Below are positions 42,533 through 51,681 of a stretch of 64,000 nucleotides of DNA, in pieces. Below the pieces are notes generated by a model. That model saw only the letters and a list, made by a program, of their open reading frames with translations, was not told where the DNA came from and did not search any database. The first letter of the stretch is position 1, and each line of letters begins with the position of its first letter. A program made the position numbers and the translations under genes. Source of the stretch: Serendipita indica DSM 11827 (taxonomy: Eukaryota; Basidiomycota; Agaricomycetes; Sebacinales; Serendipitaceae); NCBI GenBank assembly GCA_910890315.1, contig CAJVGD010000001.1:62001-126000 (forward strand), given 5' to 3'.

Positions 42533-43409
42533 TTAGAAGAAGTCTCGATACAGGACCTGAGGCTGCAGTCCATATCTAGCGTACCAGAGGCCGTGATAGA
42601 GCAACGCTAGGATGGCAATCAAATTGGTCAACGACGAAATACCATGCCATTTGCCAAACTGGCTGTTCAGCTGACGCATTTGTGGCGATACCTATCAAAT
42701 GATGAGCTTGGAAACAGTATAGTATTGTGTTCCTTACACCTGGGTCGTAGTACGGCTTGCCCTCGGCACGTTCAAGCCGTTGACGTGCAGTAACAATTCT
42801 GTAAAGCATCAGTATCTCTGTAATAGGAGCTATCTATACACACTGGTTTGTTTTTGGACCAATTTGAACTCGATTGGCCAACGACATCAACACGACAACG
42901 AAAAGCATCCAGACTTGAGCGACCCTCGGGTCCTTGAGTTGAAGAAATGCGGTGGGAAGAAGTCTTCCCTCATCGTTACGAAACACGTATTGATTGGCGT
43001 GCACCCAAATCCCGAGCAGCACGCTCGAGAGTGCAGTTCCCGTAGAAAAGTAGACGGGAAATGTGCGTGATTGCAAGAGTGCAAAGTTTTGACGAGTTAG
43101 AGATTTATGGGCGATGATTCCTGAGGGAGATATGAGACAACGCCACCGGAATCTCGACTCGCATGTCAAGTTGATGGACACACACCTCCAAAGAACGATT
43201 GCCATATACCTAAAAGTACTCTTAAAGATTTTCTCTACAAGTATAAAGAGGCTTACTCTGACCAAAGAGCCAGGCGAAGAGAATTCTAGTGTTACGTGTA
43301 AGTTGCGCCAAGAAATGCAGCTAATCAAGGGCTAGACTCACAAGTAGATGGATTCTGAGCTCAGAATCTCTGTAAAGCTGAACGATTCTTGGGCCACGGT
43401 CTGCGTCAT
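42533..43409 (-). CDS. TMEM205-like (DUF4149) membrane protein
   Basis: Small four-TM protein; the human relative is linked to cisplatin resistance, and the fungal role is unknown. The start MTQTVAQESFSFTEILSSES splices into LILFAWLFG|IWQSFFGGIIAHKSL. This uses a GTCAGG donor, the only one found that keeps the frame into TRQNFALLQSRTFPVYF, the family hallmark. Further helices are LSSVLLGIWVHANQ and VWMLFVVVLMSLANRVQIGPKT. The conserved C-terminal MRQLNSQFGKWHGISSLTN then LIAILALLYHGLW ends with QVLYRDFF at 42533. It is divergent from the CE16 gene, with 134 bases between starts. Confidence 0.8.
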
Positions 43410-43543
43410 GGCGCCTGCAACACGCACAGGCGATTTGGTGGAGATTCAAGTGGGTTGACCACTCGATTGACGCGCAACTCGGAACTTGGACCCGTTCATC
43501 CTGTGGTTGCTCGCCAGAATACCTTCCAATAAACCTTGGATTT

Positions 43544-44635
43544 ATGAATACCACGTCTGAAAACGCGACAGAATGGCGAGGCGATAACTGGTCAATCCTC
43601 TCTCCATCGTGGCCGGGTGTTGAGAAGATACGATATCTCGTCATCTTGTAAAGACACACCAGAGATCCTCTTGCTTCAGCTTAGTTTGCTACAGTGGGGA
43701 CTCTTACTCTGAAACGGACCCTTGGGGAATCTCTCTACATCCTTCAGTGGAGGAGCCCTTAGGGATTGCCTTTCCAGGAATAACAATGACTGATGGGGAC
43801 CCAATTGGGTAGATCTTATGACAGATCCAGGCACGGCACACCCTGATGTCTGATAGGTTGGGCACTTGGTCCATAAAAGACAACCACCGATCCTTGTCTA
43901 TAACTACGCAAAGAGCGGGCACACAATAGATGGAGTCAAGCAACAGAGACTGAGGTTCTTCAAAGGCAGCGCCCAGCCATCGTCGAGTTGGAGTGCAGAC
44001 GAGTCGTTATTCGGTAGGTCAATCCATTCACAAAGGGCAGACACTGAATAGCTATTCTAGTCACCTGGGTTGGAATCAATGATCTGGCGTGAGTGGAATA
44101 GCTCTGCAATCCCCAGCCTTAACCCCCTTGTAGCCGTTCTACCGACTTCGAAGGCATGCTCGAAAAGCTCTTTACAGTACAGCAAGGCCTCTATGAAGAC
44201 GGCGCTAGGAATTTCCTGTTCATCGATGTTCCACCTATAGAGCGATCTCCAGCGTGTCTGTCATTCCTCTGCTCATCTCATGCCACTAAGTCCTCCGTAG
44301 ACCGTGCCCTTACAAAAGCGAAAGGAGCGAAGGAAACTCGTTTCATCGAATGGAACAAAGTGCTCGCGCGCAAGATTCGCGAGTTTGCCGCAGCTGCAGG
44401 TGATCCGATAAGCGCTCTCTACTTCTCCTCGCACAAGGTCTTCGAAGACATTCTAAATAATCCAAAGTCGTTTGGATTTCCAGAGAAGCATGTAAAGAAG
44501 GATGGAGGTGATATTTGGGTTGATCATCTCCATCCGACGTCTGCTGTTCATGCAATCGTAGCGGCTGAGATGGAAAAGTTTTTAAATAGTGTCCACCTAG
44601 AACAGACTCTCCAAAAGGTCGAAGAGGAAAAGTAG
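43544..44635 (+). CDS. Carbohydrate esterase family 16 (GDSL/SGNH acetylesterase), apparent frameshift
   Basis: CE16 enzymes remove acetyl groups from hemicellulose oligosaccharides. The N-terminus reads MNTTSENATEWRGDNWSIL, PSWPGVEKIRYLVIF|GDSYSETDPWG, with the catalytic Ser in GDSY across an intron at about 43646-43694. The frame continues EEPLGIAFPGITMTDGDPIG. The family expects G-P-N-W then VGHLV, and VGHLVHKRQPPILVYNYAKSGHT follows an intron near 43810-43857. Exons only join if one base is restored around 43795, so a single-base deletion (or error) is likely. Later exons are intact: VTWVGINDLA, FLFIDVPPIERSPA, ALYFSSHKVFEDIL and DIWVDHLHPTSAVH with catalytic Asp and His. No secretion signal is seen at this start, which is unusual unless a 5' exon is missing. 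Confidence 0.77.
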
Positions 44636-44671
44636 AATATCCTTGCAGGAAAATGTACTGAAAGAATGCAG

Positions 44672-45893
44672 CTATAAGTTATATATGGAAACCAACGTCT
44701 TGACGTCCAGCCCCTGCCTACAGAGAGGACACTCGGGTTTCTCTCTGCCCCAATTAAATATACATGTCCAGCAGAATACGTGGCCGCACTCAGTGGCCGC
44801 TGGAGAAGTCCGCTCGTCTAAGCAAAGTGTGCACTTGCGCGAAGAACGAGCCTCTTCGGACAGAGAATGTACGTCCAGATATGTACAGGTGTCGTTGAGT
44901 GCACGATCTACAAGGGAATCGTTGAGCAAGAACGAAACAACTCGAGGTTACTTACCGGTGTCAAGATCCTCTTCTGCTTGTTGTTTCGCCAGAATTTCCT
45001 TGGCAGGTGTATAGTCTAAATAAATCTCTCCACCCATGGAAGGCTCCAACGCCCGTGTCTGAGGGCTGCGTTCTGGAAGCTTTCCGCGAGCCTTTTCGCT
45101 TAGTTTGATCCGTTCTTCGGCCTCTTTGAATAGACTAGAGGTAGATTTATAGACTTGATGCACTAACTTGGCGAGAACAAGGACGCCGAGAAGAGCATAC
45201 GATGGCGGGCGAACGTTGGGATTCGGAGGGATAGTGGTGATGTATCCCGTGCCAAGTAGACGTTGTGTCAGGGTATGGTACTTTCCTCGGATGTAAAAGA
45301 GTGAGATGTTGAGCGCATACGCAGATGCCAGAATGTGCGGGCCGGCATTCACTAAGCCTTTCGCGAATGGTGAGAGATGGGAGTCCAGATGGCGGGCCTT
45401 GGAAAGAATGTACGCCGGAAATATTGTCAATACAATAGAGAGCAGTCGAATCTGCGGGACTTGTTAGTGTTAGCCTGGAGGGAATAACGATTTGTATACT
45501 GTGCGAGAGGGGAATCCTATGGTCCCCCGGAGCGAGTTCTGCCATACGCCTACGTATTCTTCACCGAGACTTTGCTGTCCTCTCCCATGAGTTATCCCTA
45601 GATATAGAAGTTGACTCGCCAGGTCCACTTCAGTCGTCCATTTACGAAGCCATCGAGTTCCTGAGGGTCAAATCAACCTCCATGTAGAACAATCTAGATG
45701 TGTTATTACCAAACCAACTCCGCAGGACGTTTTCTGCGTCCTCCCGTATCTGCGAAATGAATAGGGTATCCCTCTGGCTCGCTCGGACTGATTACTCATT
45801 AGTATTCTGTCACTGTAAGTACACAGCGCACTTACTTATCTGTGCTTGCGAGCCAGGGGGAAACTGAGGAATAATCGCTGCTGGCGTTGACAT
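44672..45893 (-). CDS. PEX10: Peroxisome biogenesis RING E3 ligase PEX10
   Basis: Membrane ubiquitin ligase that, with PEX2 and PEX12, monoubiquitinates the import receptor PEX5. The start [19 protein letters not shown] splices to [20 protein letters not shown] and VLRSWFG. The conserved [13 protein letters not shown] lies in a later exon, followed by [44 protein letters not shown] and the helix [19 protein letters not shown]. The C-terminal RING has [20 protein letters not shown] and [20 protein letters not shown] with all eight metal ligands (C3HC4). The end is LVSIYNL at 44672. Upstream exons are short and their exact borders around 45560-45740 are approximate. Confidence 0.9.
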
Positions 45894-46096
45894 GAAAGTT
45901 GCACCGGCAATGACCGGTTCATGAGGGATCCATACAGGGCTTGCACGGTAACTATCGAATATGTATTGTAGATATAACTTATTAGATGAGCTCAGAACCG
46001 CCGTGCTATTTGTGAAGAGGGATCTCATTCGTAGTCGATGTACAACCAAGCAAAGTAAACGGGCTGAGAATACTGGGATATCCTGCAGGAGATTCT

Positions 46097-46779
46097 TTAC
46101 TGGGATTCTTTCAACTTCTCTGCCTCCCATCGTCGCTTCATACGCTGCAGAGCCTCTGCCCGAGTCGCTCTATAGACTGGATTCGTCGCAAATGAAGCTG
46201 CAAGTCTTCTCTGCTGAGTTTGTTCCATTATCGACTTGTGCCATTCAATCTGTCGAGAGTCGCTTCGAATAACCTAGCGTAAATAAAATTCAGAGACTGT
46301 ATACGCAATCAATGGACGTGAAACTCACGCTACCAATAGCAAGGAAGAATCCAAGAGTAGCAGCGCTGCTCAACATGTACTGCGACAGAGTCGCAACGAA
46401 TCCTCTTGGCCCTGCACCTTGTCTGGAGTCACAACGTGAAAATTCGGCGGTTTATAGAGATTTTGGACGATTGGAGCGTCATATGAGCCTTCTGACTGAC
46501 ATGCAAAGGAGAAATCGACTTGCCTAAGGATCGAATACGACCCAAAGATGAATCCGACAGTCAAACCAACTCCCGAGCCCATCAAAGCACCCATCCTGAA
46601 TGGTAGAAAACGAGAAACCGTGTCAAATCTGGCAAACGATACAGGCGAGACAAGAAACCAACTTGACTACAGAAAAAGACGGAACATCAGCCTTTCCAAT
46701 ACCGCAAAGAAGGCTCAAGAATCTCACATTTCTGCCACGTAGTAGGTGCTTGGCCAGCATGCTGAGGCGGAGGTGGCAT
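46097..46779 (-). CDS. Mgr2/ROMO1-like mitochondrial inner-membrane protein with C-terminal extension
   Basis: Yeast Mgr2 gates lateral release of proteins from the TIM23 translocase; ROMO1 is the animal relative. The start MPPPPQHAGQAPTTWQK splices to MGALMGSGVGLTVGFIFGSY SILR, the first Gly-zipper transmembrane helix. The next exon reads GARGFVATLSQYMLSSAATL and GFFLAIG, the second helix, then VIRSDSR, which is close to where many family members end. Here about 50 more residues follow (QIEWHKSIMEQTQQRRLAAS, RATRAEALQRMKRRWEAEKL) to a TAA at 46097. The extension is charged and probably helical. Confidence 0.75.
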
Positions 46780-47135
46780 TTTTGATGGCTCAACGTCGTC
46801 GAAGGTCAAGGAATAAACACAACATGGGCACACGCCAACATCACTCAAACACAATCTAGACGCGCTCCAGGTATAAGAAATGCATAGGATGTGACGAATA
46901 AGTAAGCTAGCAAAAGTTACAAGGCGAACTCGCGCCGAGAATATGAATAGAGTAGAGGACGAAGCAAGGGCATAGAAAGATGAAGGTGCAGAATACAACC
47001 CTAGGGGCTACAGTGATGCGAGATGATGCGGCCAGAGCAAATAGACACCAGTGGACAGTGAGGTGTCGATGTGAACCCAGGTATAGGTCATGAAGGATCG
47101 TGCAAGGTCGTATCTGCTTTCATGAGGTCATCAGT
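46780..47135. other. Intergenic, Mgr2-like promoter / VTA1 3' end
   Basis: 356 bases, no gene supported. It holds the promoter of the Mgr2/ROMO1-like gene on the minus strand and the VTA1 3' flank. Confidence 0.35.
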
Positions 47136-50073
47136 TCAGCTAAGCAGTCGAAGCGCCTTCTTGAGTTCTTCACGAGCGGTCTCCAAGTCCTCGAAATTGA
47201 GAGCAGAGAGGGCAAACTTGGTGTGCTTCTGTGCTTTGCCAATCGTCTCCGGGTCCAGTTCGGTGGGCGGTGGTCTATTTGGCAGTTCGATCCCAAATTC
47301 GTCTCGTGCCGGACCAGTGCCGTTCATCATCCCGTTATGATATCCAATGGGTACGGAGGGTGCATACTGACCGGCTGGATGCATCATCGGAGCACCGTAT
47401 TGAGTAGGAGGAAGGATACCATTTACAGACGACGCCTGAGGAGACGTCACGCTGTTCGGTGGAGTGTACCCTCGATGAATGAAGGTTGAAGAAGTCGCAC
47501 TCGGTGGTACAGAAGGTGGAGACGTTGTATTGTATCCATTGATAGCCGGGTGTTCGGAATATGGCTGGGAGCCATTAGGGTGGACTGGATTACGAGGAGT
47601 CAACGGTGAATCGAGAGGAAGGTGCAGAAGGGGTTCCCTGAGCCGGGAAGTAAGGATTAACATGAATTTCTTCACGAGGTGTGGAAGGTTTTGGCAACAC
47701 GGTGACATGAGGAAGTTGATCTTGAACAATTGGGGGAACAGCAGGCGCTGATGGCAATCGTGCCATCATGTCGCCGCCACCACCGGAATCGCTTCCATCA
47801 TCGTTGCCTTTGCCCTTCCATTCGCCGACCGGGGGTGCAGATGGTACTCCCGGAAGACTCAAACCAAAGTCGGTACTGACAGGGCGACTCGGTGCACTCG
47901 CTCGTATCGTATTTCGTCGCGTTTTATGCTCGGGATCATTGGAATCGCTGGGTCCCGGACTGGTAGAATGCAGTGAAGGTGTAGAAGTGTTCAAATCTCC
48001 AAGATCACGGAGACGCTCAGAGAGGCTGTCCATCTCGCTGTTTCCGTGAGGAAGCCTAGCCAATCGACTGAGACTCGTTCGCTCCCAATCATCATCGGGA
48101 GCCGAGCCACTTGGCTTTGCGGTTGTTGGAGGGGCAGATAGAGGTGGCTCGTTGATTGACGAGGAACGTCCGTGCGTAGAATGAGACGCATCCGGCGCCA
48201 GATTCGTGCCCTTCTGGGTGGCGTTCGTGCGACGAGGCGCGTTGTAACTGGCTTCTCCATCGCTAGTGGAATCACCCACTACATGGGATGTATACTTGTA
48301 CGACTTGTTGTCCACTCCTGGCAAAGCATGGGTCTCAGACTTGATGGATGATGGTGTTTGGACGGATGGGGGTAAGATGGGAGGGAGAGGTTGAGACGCG
48401 GCATACAGCAAGCTGTTGGGTCGATTGTCTGGCGAGGATGGAGCAGTATTATTGGCGGATGGCGGAAGTGGGACCGCCAGAACACTAGGCGTCGTGAGAT
48501 TGGGTGGGGGGAACGCTCGATTAATTATCGATAGACTGGGCTTTTGCTGATCCTAAATTGCCTATTAGCCTAGCGGATAGTCAAACGAGGTATTACATGC
48601 CTTCTTCTTGAACGGCTCCGAGACTCGGGGTGACTACGAGCCCAGGAGCGTTATTCAAGCCGGTCCCTGGGGGCATCATCGTAGGCTGGCGGCTCATTGG
48701 GTCATTCCCGCCGGTTGACCACTGACCATCATCCTCGTCAGTGTCATTACCACTGTTTGCTTTGGCTTCTTCCCCAGCATCCTCTACTTCCGGTGGAACA
48801 AACATCGCACTGAGGCCAGACTTGGACTTTGGACTGATAGGGGATGCCTCGGCCTTCTTCAACGCATTAAACTTGGCCAAAGTGGCAGGATTCATTAGAC
48901 TCGCTGCTGCCTTGCCAAACGAGCCACCAGGGAATGGCGAAAACATGTTTGGAGACTCGATGCCCGGCGTCGCAGCCGTAGACCAAAGGCCATCCGACAG
49001 ACCGGGTGTCTTCAGCGGAGTTTTTGAGCCTGCGGTCGACGTGGGACTAGAGACATCGATAACATAGGGACTCGTCGCTGGCGAAGTGTTGATATACTTT
49101 GGGGTCGGTGACACGATCGGAGTGCGCGCAGGGGTGACGGTGTCTATAGTATTGGAGGAGGAAGAAGATTGAAGGGCTGGCTTGGAAAGGGATGGAACGT
49201 CGGCAGCCTTCTCATTCGCCTCAATAGGTGGTGTCGAGGAAGAGACGGTTATAGATTTGACTGCCGCATTGTAACTCGAGATGGCGCTGAATTCGTCCGG
49301 TTCAGAGTGAGATGCTGTCACCTTTTCCCCAAGTTCGTCTTCGGATGCATCATATAGCGCAGGTGGGCCAGCTTGGGGGACTCGGCCCTCTCGATATGCT
49401 TTGGCGATGTCTGAAGCCTTCCACTTTGAATATTTAATCTTCTCAGATACATTCAAATCCTTTGAAACGTTAGAAATAATCATTGAGGGACGACGTGGTC
49501 ATACCGGATTCAAATATTTTGCGTCAAAGATTGTAAGGAGCTCAAAGAAATTGCTAGCCGCCAAAAATTTCTTTGCGGTAGACCTATGCCACGTTACGGT
49601 GGGACGATATTGACAAATAGCGCGTACCGAGTACTGCCACCTTTGCGGTCCTCATTATCCGCATTTGCAAAGACCTTGAGGGCAAACGCTTGGATATATT
49701 TGGCGGCAGCTTCATCGCTATTAATTTCGTTGTGGTCTTTGAGCTGTTCTTTCATCTGGACGGGCCTCCAGCTCAGCGTGGGTTTAAACGGCAAGAGTGG
49801 CGCCTCACCGTTTCGAGAGTAGTCATCAAATCCATCAAGAAATTTTTCGCCTCCTTTTCTTTCGTTTTGGCGCCAATTCCGGTTTGGGTTGCATGGTACA
49901 AGCCTGGCCACGTCCGATAAGTTATCCAAGAATGTCAGCAGTTGAGGGCTCAACGCACAGTAGTAGGCTATTACTGGCTCCTTCCCTTTGAGTTCTTGTG
50001 CTCGAGAGATCCACACAGATATAGTCTTGAGCTCTCCCGGCACTGGTGGGAGTTTGATGTCCACCACGGCCAT
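47136..50073 (-). CDS. VTA1: Vacuolar sorting protein VTA1 (LIP5) with very long disordered middle
   Basis: Cofactor of the ESCRT AAA ATPase Vps4 in multivesicular-body sorting. The start MAVVDIKLPPVPGELKTISV leads to VIAYYC|LYHATQTGIGAKTKEK, NFLMDLMTTLET|MKEQLKDHNEINSDEAAAKY and IQAFALKVFANADNEDRKG, the tandem MIT-like domain, once introns (for example GTGAGG..GTCCAG near 49800-49748) are removed. DLNVSEKIKYSKWKASDIAK continues it. Then about 600 residues rich in Ser, Pro, Thr and Asp follow, with no domain. The C-terminus DPETIGKAQKHTKFALSALN FEDLETAREELKKALRLLS is the Vta1 dimerisation/Vps4-binding helix pair. Yeast VTA1 is about 330 residues; this is more than twice that. The junction near 48550-48600 is unresolved: the obvious GC donor there gives the wrong phase. 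Confidence 0.88.
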
Positions 50074-50691
50074 TGATGTAACGGATTTTTGAGAGTTGAG
50101 CGACTCAGCACTACACCTGAGACAAAGTCGAGGCCTGGATCCAGATTTTTGCTCGAAATTGAGCGCTGTTGCGGCAATATGGCTGCAATCGCGGGCAGAG
50201 GTCAGCTCTAAGTTGTGGTCTGTGCGGGTCATAGTCACTCTGTGGTTAAACCAAGGGGGCACTTGGGAGCAGCTAAACGGCCTTGGGACGGCTTTATTTA
50301 ACATGGGAAGTCTCGATCAAATGTCTGGCTCGTCTCTGACAACTGCACCGGTTGTTCAAGGGACAAATCTCCTTTGAATGAGTCGTTCTCGCATAGACCA
50401 TCAATGCTGGCAACTGATTGCTGCAATCCAGTCTCTCTGTCCATTTTGTGTCCTCAATGTCCGTCTCGCTCGTGTATTATCACTCGCGTCATGCGGTGGA
50501 GGTGTTCAGCCATGGGAAGCGGAGGACAACAAATGAATGTCAGATTGAGGCATTCCGAGATCCTCGTAGACTCCGGTGGCCTGGTCTCATTCAAGCGTCC
50601 GCTACGGCAAGGGTTAGCCGCACCTTTGCCTCATGTACGAAGACGGACAGTCCCCTATGCGTGAATCAAATAATATAACACATACTGGATG
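50074..50691. other. Intergenic, VTA1 promoter side
   Basis: 618 bases between the VTA1 start and the stop of the tail-anchored gene. Open frames on both strands here are short and have no recognisable motif. Confidence 0.35.
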
Positions 50692-51330
50692 TTAGTGCGT
50701 CGACGAATGCTTAGCTGGAGGGGTCCCGCGCTTCGATAACAGACCTCCAAGGAGCCATCCACCACCGATGATTCCAAGCAGAACGTAGAGACCCTGTACG
50801 TCGGCTGCGTCGAGTTCCGAGCGTTTCGGGTCGCTAGCACCGCTCTGGGAACTGTTCGAACCGACACCGGGTAGTTGAAGGCTGCCTAGGCTTTGGGCCC
50901 ACCCTTTCAAAGTGCTACCAGCGTCTGAGGCCTTTGAAGCTGTATTTTGAGCTCCTTCTCCGACAAACGCCTTGATGTCCTCGCTCTTTTGGAAGACATT
51001 TGAAGAAACGCCAACACCCTCGACTTGTCCAGCGGCAGTGACCACCTTTGGCATGGGAACCTCGCCCGGTAATGCTTTATCGGCCTTTTGTGCCGCTATT
51101 TGCGCGGATGTAGCCTTTGAATCGTACAAGTCGGGAACATATGGCTAAGACAAATTATCAGCATCGAGTAGAGTCAAAGGAACAGAAATACGTCTACTTA
51201 CAACATTTGCCGGATCAATTTGAACACTCGTCTCTGGCTCCTCCAGGTCGGGTAACTCGACGGCAAGCGTTGTACGCTTTCCCTGAAACTTGTCGCGCGG
51301 AGATGCCTCTGCCATATAACGAACATGCAT
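50692..51330 (-). CDS. Small tail-anchored protein of unknown function
   Basis: Unrecognised, about 190 residues, two or three exons. The first exon encodes MHVRYMAEASPRDKFQGKRT TLAVELPDLEEPE and TSVQIDPANV. After an intron at about 51205-51145, PYVPDLYDSKATSAQIAAQK leads into a Ser/Ala/Gly-rich middle that may be helical (FVGEGAQNTASKASDAGSTL). Near the C-terminus a hydrophobic segment, GLYVLLGIIGGGWLLGGLL, is followed by SKRGTPPAKHSSTH. One hydrophobic helix near the end with a short basic tail suggests a tail anchor, for example in ER or mitochondrial outer membrane (inference). A second in-frame ATG (MAEAS, 51315) is a possible start. Confidence 0.6.
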
Positions 51331-51681
51331 ACTGACGAACAAAGGTATCAGCAATGGGCTCGACTCGCCCGAGCGACTGGAATTACCTCGCTCTGATTCG
51401 TACAGGACGTGATAATGCTGTTAACTAGACTTGAGCGATACATTCTGCCTTTTAATGCCATTTTTCACCTCTTGCTCCGTGCAGAGCTCTTGCTACACCC
51501 ATCAGTCGCGACGTCGATGTCATGTTTTGCGGCAGAAATGTCCAGATACAATCTTTTCAGTAAATCAACGATTTTGATTATGCGTTGTAGAACGTTTTCT
51601 CGAATTTGAGTTCTCTATGTTGAAGGAGTGGCAGCCAAAAGTTGAACTGCGCCTCCACCACTTTCGACAAATACAGCAGCC
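51331..51681. promoter_or_regulatory. Divergent promoter region, tail-anchored gene / WAPL
   Basis: 351 bases between divergent starts; no element stands out and no ORF is supported. Confidence 0.35.

Noticed and set aside
48550-48605. A GC-AG intron in VTA1 (AAG|GCATGT..TTTAG)
   Set aside because: The phases of the two exons do not match with these sites, so the true junction is left open.
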